From Cupriavidus sp. EM10 (lineage in GTDB: Bacteria > Pseudomonadota > Gammaproteobacteria > Burkholderiales > Burkholderiaceae), in assembly GCF_018729255.1 (NCBI RefSeq), contig NZ_CP076060.1:2170001-2234000 (forward strand): a stretch of DNA of 64,000 nucleotides, written 5' to 3'. How positions within the stretch are numbered: position 1 is the stretch's first letter; each line of letters begins with the position of its first letter. This document shows, in pieces, positions 36,662-50,257 of the stretch. The notes beneath the pieces are model-generated. The model was not told the DNA's origin. It was given only the letters and a program-made list of their open reading frames with translations, and searched no databases. A program made the translations under genes and the position numbers.

Positions 36662-38005
36662 TCAGGCGCGCAAGGCGTTGGCCAGGGTCTGGGCAGCGCG
36701 CTCGGCGGTCTCCACCTGTTCGGCCTCGACCATCACCCGTACCACCGGCTCGGTGCCCGACGCACGGATCAGCACGCGGCCACGGCCTTCGAGTTCAGGC
36801 TCGACCTGCTCGCGAGCGGCCTTCAGGCCGGCGTGGCTCTGCCAGTCGAAGCCCTTTTCCACGCGTACATTGATGAGTGTCTGCGGGAACAGTTGCACGC
36901 CCTCCAGCAGTTGCGCCAATGTCTTGCCGCTTCGGCGCAGCGCAGCCAGCACCTGCAGCGCCGACACGATGCCATCCCCGGTGGTGTGGCGATCCAGGCA
37001 CAACAAGTGCCCTGAGCCCTCGCCGCCGAGTTGCCAGCCGCGCTTGTTCAATTCCTCCAGTACATAGCGATCACCGACCTTGGCGCGCACGAAATCCACG
37101 CCCAGGCGCTTGAGCGCCAGTTCCACGGCCATGTTGGTCATCAGCGTGCCAACGGCACCTTCCACCTTCTGGCCGGATGCCTGGCGATCGCGCACGATCA
37201 GGTAGAGCAGTTCGTCGCCGTTGTAGAGACGGCCGTCAGCATCCACCACCTGCAGGCGGTCCGCGTCGCCGTCGAAGGCCAGGCCAACGTCCGCACGATG
37301 GGCGCGCACCGCTTCCACCAGCTTTTCGGGGGCGGTTGCGCCATAGCCGGCATTGATATTGCGGCCGTCCGGCTGGTTGCCGATCGCAATCACCTCGGCA
37401 CCAAGCTCGTGGAATACGTGCGGGGCGATGTGGTAAGCCGCACCGTGTGCACAATCCACCACAACGCGCAGGCCGTGCAGGTCCTGCTCGTACGGAAACG
37501 TGCTCTTGCAAAACTCGATATAGCGTCCGGCGGCATCGTCGATGCGCTTGGCGCGGCCCAGGTCCTCGGAGCGCACGCACATCATCGGCTCTTCCAGCAG
37601 CGATTCGATCTTCGCTTCGACTTCGTCGGGCAGCTTGTCGCCCGAGGCCGAAAAGAACTTGATGCCGTTGTCGTAATACGGATTGTGGCTGGCCGAAATG
37701 ACCACGCCAGCCGCCAGGCGCAGCGCGCGCGTCAGGTAGGCGATGGCCGGCGTCGGCAACGGGCCGGTCATGCGCACGTTGACTCCGGCTGCCGTGAAGC
37801 CGGCTTCCAGGGCGGCTTCGAGCATGTAGCCCGAGATCCGCGTGTCCTTGCCGATCAGCACGGTAGGCCGGCCTTGCGACGTTTTCTGCCCCAGCGCCAG
37901 GACCTTGCCTGCGGCGTAGCCAAGCCGCATGACGAAGTCGGGCGTGATCGGCGCCTCGCCAACCCTGCCCCGTACGCCGTCCGTCCCGAAATACTTGCGT
38001 GTCAT
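36662..38005 (-). CDS. glmM: Phosphoglucosamine mutase
   Basis: 447 residues (E. coli 445). Isomerises glucosamine-6-phosphate to glucosamine-1-phosphate for UDP-GlcNAc and cell wall synthesis. Catalytic phosphoserine in [18 protein letters not shown] (about residue 108), metal site FDGDADR (about 247), sugar loop [18 protein letters not shown] (about 335) and phosphate loop [14 protein letters not shown] near the end. Start [13 protein letters not shown] at 38005. folP stops five bases upstream on the same strand, so the two form an operon. Confidence 0.97.
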   Translation of the reverse strand: MTRKYFGTDGVRGRVGEAPITPDFVMRLGYAAGKVLALGQKTSQGRPTVLIGKDTRISGYMLEAALEAGFTAAGVNVRMTGPLPTPAIAYLTRALRLAAGVVISASHNPYYDNGIKFFSASGDKLPDEVEAKIESLLEEPMMCVRSEDLGRAKRIDDAAGRYIEFCKSTFPYEQDLHGLRVVVDCAHGAAYHIAPHVFHELGAEVIAIGNQPDGRNINAGYGATAPEKLVEAVRAHRADVGLAFDGDADRLQVVDADGRLYNGDELLYLIVRDRQASGQKVEGAVGTLMTNMAVELALKRLGVDFVRAKVGDRYVLEELNKRGWQLGGEGSGHLLCLDRHTTGDGIVSALQVLAALRRSGKTLAQLLEGVQLFPQTLINVRVEKGFDWQSHAGLKAAREQVEPELEGRGRVLIRASGTEPVVRVMVEAEQVETAERAAQTLANALRA

Positions 38006-38009
38006 CTGA

Positions 38010-38888
38010 TCATTCTCCTTGCTGCCCCTGCGGGGCAACTGACTCATGGCGGATCGCCCACCAGACCTTGAGGGCGTCCACGGTTTGTTCTACGTCATGC
38101 ACGCGCACGATAAATGCGCCTTTCTCGGCCGCACACACGGCCGCGGCGATGCTGGCGGCCACCCGATCCTGCGGTGGCTTGCCGCCGACGATGGCTCCGA
38201 GTGTCGACTTGCGCGACAGCCCGGCCAGCACCGGCAGTCCATCGATTGCCAAACGGGGCATCTGCCCGAGCAGGCGCAGATTATGATCCGGCGTCTTGCC
38301 AAATCCAAACCCCGGATCAAGCGAAATGCGCGAATCGACCACGCCCGCCGCACGCAGGGTTGACACCCGCTCGCGCAGGAAATCGGCCACTTCCGCCACC
38401 ACGTCGGCGTAATGAGGATCTTCCTGCATGGTCTGGGGATCGCGCTGCATGTGCATGACGCACAGGGCGGCCTGTCCCGCCGACACCGCCTCGACGGCGC
38501 CGGGCATCCGGAAGCCCCAGATATCGTTGATCAAATCGGCTCCGCCCGCCAGCGCGGCCCGCATCACCTCGGGCTTGTACGTGTCGATTGACAACGGTTT
38601 GCCGCAATCCGCCAGCGCCTCGACGATCGGCATGACGCGGTCCAGCTCCTCGGCCAACGGCAATGCCGCCGATCCGGGCCGGCTCGATTCCCCGCCGATG
38701 TCGATGATGTCCACGCCCTCGGCAATCATCTGCTCGGCATGGCGTAGCGCCGCATCCCGCGAGGCGTGCTGGCCGCCATCCGAGAACGAATCGGGGGTCA
38801 CATTGAGGATGCCCATCACCAGCGGGCGGCAATCGCGGGCAAATCGGTAGCGCCCGCACTGGAAAAACTCGGTTGACAAGATGTACAC
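38010..38888 (-). CDS. folP: Dihydropteroate synthase
   Basis: About 289-292 residues. Condenses p-aminobenzoate with 6-hydroxymethyl-dihydropterin diphosphate in folate synthesis. TIM-barrel motifs: [17 protein letters not shown] (loop 1), [11 protein letters not shown] (loop 2), [15 protein letters not shown] and [12 protein letters not shown]; target of sulfonamides. No ATG fits the N-terminus. GTG 38888 or TTG 38879 precede the family-typical [25 protein letters not shown] upstream favours TTG 38879. The hairpin downstream of ftsH overlaps this start region. Confidence 0.94.
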   Translation of the reverse strand: MYILSTEFFQCGRYRFARDCRPLVMGILNVTPDSFSDGGQHASRDAALRHAEQMIAEGVDIIDIGGESSRPGSAALPLAEELDRVMPIVEALADCGKPLSIDTYKPEVMRAALAGGADLINDIWGFRMPGAVEAVSAGQAALCVMHMQRDPQTMQEDPHYADVVAEVADFLRERVSTLRAAGVVDSRISLDPGFGFGKTPDHNLRLLGQMPRLAIDGLPVLAGLSRKSTLGAIVGGKPPQDRVAASIAAAVCAAEKGAFIVRVHDVEQTVDALKVWWAIRHESVAPQGQQGE

Positions 38889-38897
38889 CTGAAAAAC

Positions 38898-38926
38898 AAA
38901 AAGCCGGCGCACCAGGCACCGGCTTC
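38898..38926 (-). terminator. Terminator-like hairpin between ftsH and folP
   Basis: Stem aaagccgg/ccggcttc-type (7 good pairs) around an 11-base loop, then a T-rich tract (aaaaac on the plus strand, 38890-38899). It may end the ftsH message or reduce read-through into folP-glmM. Confidence 0.6.
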
Positions 38927-38994
38927 GGAGGCTATCAGAATCCGCCGCGTTTGAAACCGTTGCAAACGGTCTGTTACGCGGCGGTGCAGCCCAA

Positions 38995-40896
38995 TTACAC
39001 CGTATCGTCGACGCGCGCCGTGGCGGGCGCATTGGTCGGGGCTACGGGCGAACCACCCGGAGGCGTGCTGCCGCCACCGCTCGGACCCTGCAGGTTGCGC
39101 GGGGGACGCGGCGGCTTGCCAGCCATGATGTCGTTCACCTGGTCGGCGTCGATCGTTTCCCACTCCATCAGCGCGTTGGTCATCGCTTCGACCTTGTCGC
39201 GGTTCTCTTCGAGCAGGCGCTTGGCCAGCGCGTATTGCTCGTCGATGATGGTGCGGATTTCGGCGTCGACCTTCTGCTGCGTGGCTTCCGACACCGTCTT
39301 CGACGACAGCTTGCCGAACATGCCGTCCTGCTCGGTATCCACGTACACCATGGCACCCAGCGAGTCACTCATGCCGAAGCGGGTCACCATGTCGCGGGCG
39401 ATCTTGGTGGCACGCTCGAAGTCGTTCGAGGCACCGGTGCTCATGGCGTTGAGGAACACCTCTTCGGCAGCGCGGCCGCCGAACAGGATCGCAATTTCCT
39501 CAAGCATGTTGTCCTTGTACTTCGAGTACTTGTCATGCTCCGGCAGCTGCCACGTCACGCCCAGTGCCCAGCCACGCGGCATGATCGTGACCTTGTGGAC
39601 CGGGTCGGCCTTCGGCAGCAGCTTGGCCACCACCGCGTGACCGGACTCGTGGTAAGCCGTCGCCTTGCGCTCTTCCTCGCGCATGACCGTCGACTTGCGC
39701 TCCGGCCCCATGTAGATCTTGTCCTTGGCGTCCTCGAAGTCTTGCATGTCGACCACGCGCTTGTTGCGGCGGGCGGCAAACAGCGCGGCCTCGTTGACCA
39801 GGTTCGCCAAGTCGGCACCCGAGAAGCCCGGCGTACCACGTGCGATCACCGATGCGTCAACGTCGTTGCCAATCGGCACCTTGCGCATGTGGACCTTCAG
39901 GATCTGCTCGCGGCCGCGGATGTCCGGCAGGCCAACATAGACCTGGCGGTCAAAACGGCCCGGACGCAGAAGCGCCTTGTCCAGCACATCGGCACGGTTG
40001 GTCGCAGCGATGACGATCACGCCCGAGTTGGCCTCGAAGCCGTCCATCTCGACCAGCATCTGGTTCAGGGTCTGCTCGCGCTCATCATTGCCGCCGCCCA
40101 TGCCGGCGCCACGATGGCGGCCGACCGCGTCGATTTCATCGATGAACACGATGCAAGGCGCCTGCTTCTTGGCGTTCTCGAACATGTCGCGCACGCGGGC
40201 AGCACCCACGCCGACGAACATTTCCACGAAGTCGGAGCCCGAGATGCTGAAGAACGGCACCTTGGCTTCGCCGGCGATGGCACGCGCCAGCAGCGTCTTG
40301 CCGGTGCCCGGAGGGCCAACCAGCAGCACGCCGCGCGGGATGCGGCCGCCCAGCTTCTGGAATTTCTGAGGATCCTTCAGGAAGTCGACCAGTTCGACCA
40401 CTTCTTCCTTGGACTCGTCGCAACCGGCCACATCGGCAAAGGTCACGGCGTTCTGGTTCTCGTCGATCAGGCGCGCACGGGATTTGCCGAACGAGAAGGC
40501 ACCGCCTTTCCCGCCGCCCTGCATCTGCCGCATCATGTAGAACCAGAAGACGATGATCAGAAGCGTCGGTCCCAGGTAGTACAACGCCTGGACCAGCACG
40601 TTCGGCTCGTCATCGGCCTTGCCGGTTACCTGGACGCCGTACTTCATCAGGTCGCCGACCATCCAGATGTCGCCCGGCGAAATGATCGTGTACTTGGCGC
40701 CCTCTTTCGGGGACACCACCAGGTTACGGCCCTGCACGTCGACGCGCGACACCTTGCCGTTCTTGGCGTCATCCATGAACTGCGAATAGGTGACACCGTC
40801 CTGGGCACGCGGTTTGTCGAACTGCTTGAAGACGGTGAACAATACCAGCGCGATTACGAGCCAGATTGCCGCCTTTTGAAACAGGTTGTTATTCAA
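38995..40896 (-). CDS. ftsH: ATP-dependent zinc metalloprotease FtsH
   Basis: 633 residues, inner membrane AAA protease that degrades misfolded and regulated proteins, including LpxC in E. coli. N-terminal helix ([17 protein letters not shown]), periplasmic domain and second helix ([16 protein letters not shown]). AAA domain: Walker [10 protein letters not shown], pore loop [15 protein letters not shown], Walker [22 protein letters not shown]. Zinc site [12 protein letters not shown]. Start TTG 40896 ([12 protein letters not shown]) has AAGGAG seven bases upstream; the longer frame to 41058 has no family support. C-terminal Gly/Pro-rich tail. Confidence 0.97.
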   Translation of the reverse strand: MNNNLFQKAAIWLVIALVLFTVFKQFDKPRAQDGVTYSQFMDDAKNGKVSRVDVQGRNLVVSPKEGAKYTIISPGDIWMVGDLMKYGVQVTGKADDEPNVLVQALYYLGPTLLIIVFWFYMMRQMQGGGKGGAFSFGKSRARLIDENQNAVTFADVAGCDESKEEVVELVDFLKDPQKFQKLGGRIPRGVLLVGPPGTGKTLLARAIAGEAKVPFFSISGSDFVEMFVGVGAARVRDMFENAKKQAPCIVFIDEIDAVGRHRGAGMGGGNDEREQTLNQMLVEMDGFEANSGVIVIAATNRADVLDKALLRPGRFDRQVYVGLPDIRGREQILKVHMRKVPIGNDVDASVIARGTPGFSGADLANLVNEAALFAARRNKRVVDMQDFEDAKDKIYMGPERKSTVMREEERKATAYHESGHAVVAKLLPKADPVHKVTIMPRGWALGVTWQLPEHDKYSKYKDNMLEEIAILFGGRAAEEVFLNAMSTGASNDFERATKIARDMVTRFGMSDSLGAMVYVDTEQDGMFGKLSSKTVSEATQQKVDAEIRTIIDEQYALAKRLLEENRDKVEAMTNALMEWETIDADQVNDIMAGKPPRPPRNLQGPSGGGSTPPGGSPVAPTNAPATARVDDTV

Positions 40897-41094
40897 GGCC
40901 GAACTCCTTTGCAATTGCCTTGCCAACGGATAGCTGCATTGCATTGTAATGCAGCGCCCGTCCCCACAGGGAAATCTGATTCTATGAGCCTGATAGTGCC
41001 CGAGCCGCCTGTCCCGGGCAAGCGGGGCAGTGCCCGGCACAAACCCGGATACCCCCACTTCGGCGGGGATGGCCGTCCACTGTCATGCATCCTG

Positions 41095-41764
41095 TCAGTC
41101 CACTGATTTCAGGTAACGCCCAAGAATAAAGGTTTCTGAAGACTTGTCGCGCGACGCCTTGGGCTTGCGTTTGGCGACAACCTTGAACTGACGTTTGAAC
41201 TTCTCAACGATCTGGCTGTAGCCGGACCCGTGGAAGCACTTGACCAGCAGCGACCCTCAGGCTTCAGATGGGCCTGCGCAAATTCCAGAGCCAGATCGCA
41301 CAAATACTCGATCCGGGCCGAATCGGCCGACGCCACACCGGACAAATTGGGGCCATATCAGAGATAACAAGGTCGATTCTCGACCCGCCAGACGCCTCCA
41401 GCACCACTTTTTCCAGTTCCCGGAACACTTCTTCCTCTCGGAAATCTCCCTGGATGAAGGTCACGTCGGCCACCGGCTCCATCGGCAGCAGGTCGATGGC
41501 CACCACCGCGCCGTCGATCTTGCCGTCCGTGGCGCGGGGCGATGCCGCCAGCTTGTTGCGGGCATACTGGCTCCAGCTGCCCGGCGCCGCGCCCAGGTCG
41601 ACAATCACCTGGCCGGGCTGGATAAGCTTGTCCTGGTCGTCGATTTCCTTCAGCTTGTAGGCCGCCCGGGCGCGATACCCCTCGCGCTGCGCCATCTTCA
41701 CGTAGGGATCGTTAATGTGGTCGTGGAGCCACGACTGGTTGAACTTGTTCTTGCCCTTGGCCAT
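41095..41764 (-). CDS. rlmE: 23S rRNA 2'-O-ribose methyltransferase RlmE (two frameshifts)
   Basis: Methylates U2552 of 23S rRNA in the late 50S particle. SAM site [16 protein letters not shown] (about residue 60), acidic motif DLVISDMAP. Two one-base deletions break the frame: at 41347-41348 (DMAP should run into [20 protein letters not shown]) and at 41254-41256 (HLKPEG should run into [20 protein letters not shown]). Correcting both gives 223 residues ending in GRYLKSVD at stop 41095, a normal size. Start [12 protein letters not shown] at 41764. Divergent from yhbY, as in many proteobacteria; upstream of ftsH. Confidence 0.93.
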
Positions 41765-41922
41765 TACTGAGACTTGCCTTCTTGCGGGAAAATCGGCTAC
41801 CCGACCACAACTTGTGGCCGGAAGCAGGTTTTTCTCCCGATTTGGTGATCTTTGCCGCCTCCCGGCGACCTTTTTTTGCATGGTTGACGGATAATACGCG
41901 CCAATCCGAAATTTGCTGCCCA

Positions 41923-42426
41923 ATGCCCGCTCTACAACTGATCTCCGCCCAACGTTCCGAACTGCGCTCGCGCGCCCATGGCCTCAACCCCGTGGTCATG
42001 ATTGGCGCCGAAGGCCTCACCCCCGCGGTCCTGGCCGAAATCGACCGCAGCCTTGCGGCACACGACCTGATCAAGATCCGGGTATTCGGTGACGAACGCG
42101 ATACGCGCATCGCCATTTACGACGCCATTTGCGACGAACTGCACGCCGCGCCTATCCAGCATATCGGCAAGCTGCTGGTCATCTGGCGTCCGGGCCCTGC
42201 CCGCCTCAAGGAAAACCAGCCGGAGGACATGGGCGCCGCCCGCCGTCGCCTGGGCACTGGTGCCGCCCCGCGTACCGTGATGGTTCGCAAGGCATCTGGC
42301 TCGACCCAGCGCCGTACGCCGCGCACGGCCGTCAAGGTGCTTGGCAACGAACGCGTGACCCAGGCCGGTAACGTCAAGCGTGCCAAGGCACGCCCGTCCA
42401 GCCAGAAGAAGAAATCGCTGGGCTGA
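41923..42426 (+). CDS. yhbY: CRS1/YhbY-domain RNA-binding protein
   Basis: 167 residues. CRM/YhbY domain in the first 97 residues ([20 protein letters not shown], then [20 protein letters not shown] and [24 protein letters not shown]), a ribosome-assembly factor that binds pre-50S particles. An unusual C-terminal extension of about 65 residues rich in Arg, Thr and Lys ([31 protein letters not shown]) is likely disordered and RNA-binding. Start ATG 41923 gives [13 protein letters not shown]. Divergent from rlmE. Confidence 0.9.
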   Translation: MPALQLISAQRSELRSRAHGLNPVVMIGAEGLTPAVLAEIDRSLAAHDLIKIRVFGDERDTRIAIYDAICDELHAAPIQHIGKLLVIWRPGPARLKENQPEDMGAARRRLGTGAAPRTVMVRKASGSTQRRTPRTAVKVLGNERVTQAGNVKRAKARPSSQKKKSLG

Positions 42427-42477
42427 ACGGCAGGATCAGATTGGCCACGTGCCAATCGGTTCCCGGAACCAGCAAGA

Positions 42478-42501
42478 AAGGCGGCCATGGCCGCCTTTTT
42501 C
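42478..42501. terminator. Bidirectional terminator between yhbY and DUF4149 gene
   Basis: Stem aaaggcggcc/ggccgccttt with a minimal loop (atgg region), followed by ttttcgtttcc. Between convergent genes. Confidence 0.8.
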
Positions 42502-42546
42502 GTTTCCCCGGGGCATTTTCCGGGGCGCACCCGGCCTTCCCGCTGC

Positions 42547-43050
42547 TTACTCTCCAGACGCACGCGGCGCGCTGGCGCGCCACACGAGCACCAGGGCAAG
42601 CAGGCTCTGCAGCAGGTAGAACAGGCTCGACACGCCGTGCAGCATGCCGAACTGGCTCTTGTACGGCGACTCGGACACCCCGAGGCTCATTGCCTGGGCC
42701 TTGACCTTTAGCCCTTCCATGAACGGCTGCACTCCGAAATAGCCGGCCAGCACGCACACCAGCATGGCCAGCACGATCCAGCGCAGCGACCGGTAGCGCG
42801 TGGCCCCACGGCGAATCAGCACATTGCACAGCACCAGCTGCAGCACGCCCACCGTCACGCCAAGGATGGCCTCGTAGCGGAACAGGTGTCCGGCGATCAT
42901 GCCAGCGGTCTCGCGGCTTGGCAGCACGGCGAACAGCGTCGGCGCCACCATGTAGCCCACCGTCCACAGGCTCCCTGCCCAGACCACGGTCAGCAGCAGA
43001 AAGATGCGATGCGGCAGCGGCGGCAGATTCGAGTACGAAGACGAGAACAC
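42547..43050 (-). CDS. DUF4149 membrane protein
   Basis: 167 residues with four hydrophobic helices (about residues 15-38, 55-75, 87-107, 140-160). Matches the pattern of DUF4149/YajI-like membrane proteins (HRIFLLLTVVWAGSLWTVGYMVAPTLFAVLPSR). Function unknown. It starts 14 bases after the greA stop codon, so greA and this gene form one unit. Confidence 0.8.
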   Translation of the reverse strand: MFSSSYSNLPPLPHRIFLLLTVVWAGSLWTVGYMVAPTLFAVLPSRETAGMIAGHLFRYEAILGVTVGVLQLVLCNVLIRRGATRYRSLRWIVLAMLVCVLAGYFGVQPFMEGLKVKAQAMSLGVSESPYKSQFGMLHGVSSLFYLLQSLLALVLVWRASAPRASGE

Positions 43051-43064
43051 CGTGCCCCGCCGCG

Positions 43065-43541
43065 TCAGATGTAGCGGACAGTGATGACTTCGTATTCGCG
43101 TTCGCCGCCCGGGGCCAGCACGGTGGCGACATCGCCCTCGAACTTGCCGATCAGGGCGCGTGCGATCGGCGAGCTGACCGAAATCTTGCCGCTGTCCAGG
43201 TCAGCCTCGTCGTCGCCGACGATCTGGTAGCTGACGGCCTTGCCCGATTCCAGGTCTTCCAGGTCCACGGTGGCACCAAAGACGATGCGGCCGTCGGTGT
43301 CCAGCTGTGTCGGATCGATAACCTGGGCGGCGCCCAGCTTGGCCTCCACTTCCTGGATACGGCCTTCGATAAATGCCTGCTTTTCCTTGGCGGCGTCGTA
43401 CTCGGCGTTTTCCGACAGATCGCCCTGGGCACGCGCCTCGGAGATGGCATTGATCACCGCAGGACGCTCGACGGCCTTGAGGCGCTGCAGCTCTTCCTTC
43501 AGGAGCTCGGCGCCACGCTTGGTAATCGGAATGGTGCTCAT
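43065..43541 (-). CDS. greA: Transcription elongation factor GreA
   Basis: 158 residues, exactly the E. coli size. N-terminal coiled-coil hairpin ([20 protein letters not shown] and [20 protein letters not shown], acidic tip DLSENAEYD) that enters RNA polymerase to cleave backtracked RNA; C-terminal FKBP-like domain. Start ATG 43541 ([10 protein letters not shown]). Lies after carB, the common carAB-greA order. Confidence 0.97.
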   Translation of the reverse strand: MSTIPITKRGAELLKEELQRLKAVERPAVINAISEARAQGDLSENAEYDAAKEKQAFIEGRIQEVEAKLGAAQVIDPTQLDTDGRIVFGATVDLEDLESGKAVSYQIVGDDEADLDSGKISVSSPIARALIGKFEGDVATVLAPGGEREYEVITVRYI

Positions 43542-43696
43542 GTCTCGTTCAACAAAAAATGAGCCGCAGCGGAGCTGGAACCATGCTCCGGCAGCGATGC
43601 TGCCGGTCAGCACTTCCGCTCGACCGCGGCTTTCAGATGGGATCGAACCGGCACCAGGGCGCGGATCGATCAGCGAATTCGACGTAGTTTAGGCCA

Positions 43697-43730
43697 GAAC
43701 CGCCGCCGGTATCAACCCGGCGGCGGCGCC
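43697..43730 (-). other. GC-rich hairpin between carB and greA
   Basis: Stem ccgccgccgg/ccggcggcgg around tatcaa. No T-run follows, so it is not a standard terminator; it may slow RNA polymerase or stabilise the carB 3' end. TAAACT lies just after it and could be a greA -10. Confidence 0.5.
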
Positions 43731-43785
43731 ACGGCGTGGGATGTTTCCCCGCACCGCAGCATCGGCGGCCCTGACTGGCCTGGAA

Positions 43786-47034
<3,249 letters not shown>

Positions 47035-47102
47035 TGCACGCTCTCTTTGTTGGCCGGTCTGCAAGTTCCCGCGGACCGTACCGGATATCAGGTTTTGGAT
47101 CG

Positions 47103-47795
47103 TCAGCCCAGGGTGGCCGTGGCCAGCTTGGCGCCGAAGCCGATGAACATCGCGCCGACCCCGCTCGACATGCCCGCGGACAGGCGTCGGCGGCGGCGGA
47201 ACGTCTCGGCCAGCCGCGCGCCCACGAAGATGATCGTCGTCAGGTACGCGAAGCTGCAGATCTGGCAGACCAGGCCCAGCGCCACGAACGACAGCGCCGG
47301 ATACGCGAACTGCGGATCCACGAACTGGATGAAGAACGAGATGAAGAACAGGATGGCCTTCGGGTTCAGCAGGCTGATGACCAGCGCCTTGGTGAACGGG
47401 TTCGAAGACCTGTCCACCGGCACGGCCGCCGCCTGCGCTACTGCACCTTCGGCACCTTCCGCACTGGCCGGCCGGGCCCAGTTGCGCACGGCACCGCGCA
47501 GCATCTGGAAGCCGATCCAGGCCAGGTAGGCCGCGCCCACGTACTTGACCACGTGGAACAGCGCCGGGCTGGCCTTGAGCAGCGAAGCCACGCCCGCGGC
47601 CGACAGCACCATCAGGATGGCATCGCCCAGGAACACGCCACATGCGCCCTTGTAGCCGGCGCGCACGCCGCGCTGGGCGGCCACCGACAGCACATACATC
47701 GAGTTCGGGCCCGGCAGCAGCACGATGAAGATCGTGCCGAGCACATAGGTCCAGAAATCGGTGATGCCGAAGCTGGCGTGCATGAAGGCGGTCAT
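47103..47795 (-). CDS. LysE/RhtB family amino acid exporter (LeuE-like)
   Basis: 230 residues with about six transmembrane helices. The N-terminal helix has the family motif [19 protein letters not shown] (cf. G-P-N-x8-G), later [14 protein letters not shown] and [16 protein letters not shown]. Such exporters move leucine, lysine or homoserine-type compounds out of the cell. It lies between carA and carB with gaps of 68 and 47 bases on the same strand, so it is probably in the carbamoyl-phosphate operon. Substrate unknown. Confidence 0.88.
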   Translation of the reverse strand: MTAFMHASFGITDFWTYVLGTIFIVLLPGPNSMYVLSVAAQRGVRAGYKGACGVFLGDAILMVLSAAGVASLLKASPALFHVVKYVGAAYLAWIGFQMLRGAVRNWARPASAEGAEGAVAQAAAVPVDRSSNPFTKALVISLLNPKAILFFISFFIQFVDPQFAYPALSFVALGLVCQICSFAYLTTIIFVGARLAETFRRRRRLSAGMSSGVGAMFIGFGAKLATATLG

Positions 47796-47842
47796 GGCGG
47801 GCGGGTCCTGTTCAGGTCTCTCGTTGCGTCAAACGCGCCGCG

Positions 47843-48990
47843 TCAGGCGGCAGCCTTGGCGCGGGCGTCCTGCATCAGCTTCGTGAAGCGGTCGAACAGG
47901 TACGCGATGTCATGCGGACCGGGCGACGCTTCCGGGTGGCCCTGGAAGCAGAAGGCAGGCTTGTCGGTCAACGCGAAGCCCTGCAGCGTGCCGTCGAACA
48001 GCGACGTATGTGTCACACGCGCGTTGGCCGGCAGCGTCGTGGCATCCACGGCGAAGCCATGGTTTTGCGACGTAATCACCACACGACCGTCATCATGATC
48101 CTTGACCGGATGGTTCGCGCCATGGTGGCCCGTGCTCATCTTGAGCGTCTTCGCCCCACGGCCAGTGCCATGATCTGGTGACCCAGGCAGATGCCGAACG
48201 TGGGGATGCCGCGGGCGATGAACTCGCGCGTGGCCTCGATGGCGTAGTCGCAGGGCTCGGGATCGCCAGGGCCGTTCGACAGGAAGATGCCGTCCGGATT
48301 CAGCGCCAGGGCGTCGGCCGCGCTGGCTTGCGCCGGCAGCACCGTGACCTTGCAGCCGCGCTCGGCCAGCATCCGCAGGATGTTGAACTTGACGCCGTAG
48401 TCATAGGCCACCACGTGGAACTGCGGCTTGTCCTGCTTGCCGTAGCCTTCGCCCAGCTTCCACTCGGTCTGGGTCCACTCGTACGGTTCCTTGACCGACA
48501 CGACCTTGGCCAGGTCCATGCCCGCCAGGCCCGGGAACGAGCGCGCCAGGTCGATGGCCTTCTGCACGTTATCCTCGCCCGCCAGGATGCAGCCGTTCTG
48601 GGCGCCCTTCTCGCGGAGGATGCGGGTCAGCTTGCGGGTGTCGATACCGGCAATCGCCACCACCTTTTCCTGCTTCAGGTAGTGGGCGAGCGTGTGTTCC
48701 TTGCGGAAATTGGAGGCCAGAAGCGGCAGATCCTTGATGATCAGGCCGGCGGCATGGACTTTCGTGGCTTCTACATCCTCGGGATTGACGCCGTAATTGC
48801 CGATATGCGGATACGTCAGCGTGACGATCTGCCGGGAATAGCTCGGGTCGGTGAGGATTTCCTGATAACCGGTGATGGCGGTGTTGAACACCACTTCGCC
48901 GATCGTATGGCCGGAAGCGCCGATGGAATAGCCACGAAAGACCGTGCCGTCTGCAAGCGCGAGGATGGCGGACGGAAAAGACGGTAACAC
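47843..48990 (-). CDS. carA: Carbamoyl-phosphate synthase small subunit (one frameshift)
   Basis: Glutaminase subunit that feeds NH3 to CarB. N-terminal domain [17 protein letters not shown]; class I glutamine amidotransferase domain with [14 protein letters not shown] (catalytic Cys in LGH motif environment) and the His/Glu pair in [13 protein letters not shown]. After ALAVG the frame breaks: one base is missing in the CCCC run at 48154-48157 (expected [20 protein letters not shown]). Adding it gives 382 residues, the normal size. GTG 48990 is the start, with AGGAG seven bases before. An intact carA is expected in a prototroph, so this is probably a sequence error. Confidence 0.94.
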
Positions 48991-49320
48991 GGGTAGGCTC
49001 CTGCTGGACTCACCCCGTGACCGACCTGCTCAACGCCTCGTGCCCCGTGGGCGGCCCAGTGAAGGGACCGGCTGGCGCATGGCTTTTTCATCACATTTTT
49101 GCAGTGCATGAAAAACGCGCGCAATCGGGGGCGGCGGAAGGTGGAATACGGTAGGCGCTAGGGTGAAGGGTTCTGAAAGCGAAACTTTCGAATTATATCC
49201 CGTCGCACCCAATTTCTCAAGTATTCAACAACTTACGATGGACAGAAGCGGCGCGCGGCTTACCTGTCATGCGAGTGACAAGGCGCCGCGCGGCCGCCCT
49301 CCGCGCTGCCGACCGGTCAT
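48991..49320. other. Intergenic leader region between carA and the RidA gene
   Basis: 330 bases. It holds the carA promoter and a leader of about 190 nt with a stem pairing TTTTTCAT and ATGAAAAA (around 49088-49113). A GC-rich hairpin near 49249-49297 follows the RidA gene. No gene seen. Confidence 0.5.
49192..49220 (-). promoter_or_regulatory. Predicted sigma70 promoter of carA
   Basis: Minus strand TTGAGA (49220-49215), 17-base spacer, perfect TATAAT (49197-49192). Close to consensus, about 200 bases before the carA start. Confidence 0.7.
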
Positions 49321-49734
49321 TCATACCGCCGGCGGCACTACCGCCGTGACCTCGATTTCCACCTTGGCGCGCGGCTCCACCAGATCGGCCACTTCGACGG
49401 CGGTCATCGCCGGGAAATGCCGGCCGACGATGTCGCGGTAGTGCTGGCCAATGGCCTTGTAGGCGGCCACGTATTCGGCCTTGTCCTTCACATACCACGT
49501 CATGCGCGCGATGTGTTCGGGCCGCGCCCCGCCCTGCTCCAGCACCGCCACGATATTGCGCAGCGTCTGCGCCACCTGCAGCGCGAAGTCGTCGGTCTCG
49601 AATTCGCACTGGCCGTTCCAGCCGATCTGGCCGCCGACGAAGATCAGGCGGCTGCCCACCTGCATCTCGGCCATGATGCCGTTGGCGTAGCCCTTCGGCG
49701 CTGCCCAGTCGGGCGGTTGCAATGTCTTCAGCAT
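49321..49734 (-). CDS. RidA/YjgF family enamine/imine deaminase, part of the aminobenzoyl-CoA operon
   Basis: 137 residues, one YjgF domain. Contains GGQIGWNGQCEFETDDFALQVAQTL, LRNIVAVLEQGGARPEHIARMTWYVKD and MTAVEVADLVEPRAKVEIEVTAVV; an Arg that binds carboxylates in the family (R in the ...AKVEIE/RP... end region) is not certain here. RidA proteins hydrolyse enamines/imines to ketones. Beside genes for 2-aminobenzoyl-CoA breakdown, it may release ammonia from an enamine intermediate, as RidA-type 2-aminomuconate deaminases do. Last gene of the operon. Confidence 0.8.
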   Translation of the reverse strand: MLKTLQPPDWAAPKGYANGIMAEMQVGSRLIFVGGQIGWNGQCEFETDDFALQVAQTLRNIVAVLEQGGARPEHIARMTWYVKDKAEYVAAYKAIGQHYRDIVGRHFPAMTAVEVADLVEPRAKVEIEVTAVVPPAV

Positions 49735-49763
49735 GTTCGGTCCTCTCGGTAATACTTGTACGT

Positions 49764-49790
49764 GTTGCTGTGGTTGCTGTGGTTGCTGTG
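49764..49790. repeat. Tandem 9-base repeat (three copies)
   Basis: Three copies of gttgctgtg in the gap between the thioesterase and RidA genes. Slippage-prone, like the 8-base repeat at 10997-11020. Confidence 0.85.
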
Positions 49791-49821
49791 CTGCCAGTCG
49801 GTTCGTTCGGGGCAGCGAGGA

Positions 49822-50247
49822 TCACGCAGTCGGCGCCAGGTAGCGCCCCATCGCGGTGCGCACGGCGTCCGGCAGCGGCTGCGAGGTCATCGTCCGTGTG
49901 TCGATGCAGACCAGCCGCTGGCCGATGGCCATGCGCGTGCCGCCGTCCGGGCCGGCGAAGCGGATATCCACGCCGAAGCTGCTGCGGCCGATGTGCGTGA
50001 CGCGCAGCTCGCGCGTCAGCAGCTCGCCCAGCCGGCTCGGCGCCTCGAAGCGGCATTGCAGCTCGGCCGTGGGAATGCCCGCGTGCCCGGCGCCGTGCAT
50101 CGCATCGAACGGCCACGCCAGCGCGTCGGCAAACCAGTCCTCGATAAAGTCGTTCAGCATCTCGAAGTAGCGCGGGTAGAACACGATGCCGGCCGCGTCG
50201 CAATGCCTGAAGCGGATGCGCACGTGGTTGCGGAATACCTCGCTCAT
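49822..50247 (-). CDS. Acyl-CoA thioesterase, 4-hydroxybenzoyl-CoA thioesterase family
   Basis: 141 residues from ATG 50247 (or 149 from ATG 50271, overlapping the ligase gene). Hotdog fold with the catalytic pattern [16 protein letters not shown] (Asp-x-Ala-Gly-Ile-Val). Hydrolyses CoA thioesters, probably rescuing CoA from stalled pathway intermediates. The family call is strong; the real substrate is inferred from the neighbouring aminobenzoyl-CoA genes. Confidence 0.85.
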   Translation of the reverse strand: MSEVFRNHVRIRFRHCDAAGIVFYPRYFEMLNDFIEDWFADALAWPFDAMHGAGHAGIPTAELQCRFEAPSRLGELLTRELRVTHIGRSSFGVDIRFAGPDGGTRMAIGQRLVCIDTRTMTSQPLPDAVRTAMGRYLAPTA

Positions 50248-50257
50248 GGCTGGCCAC

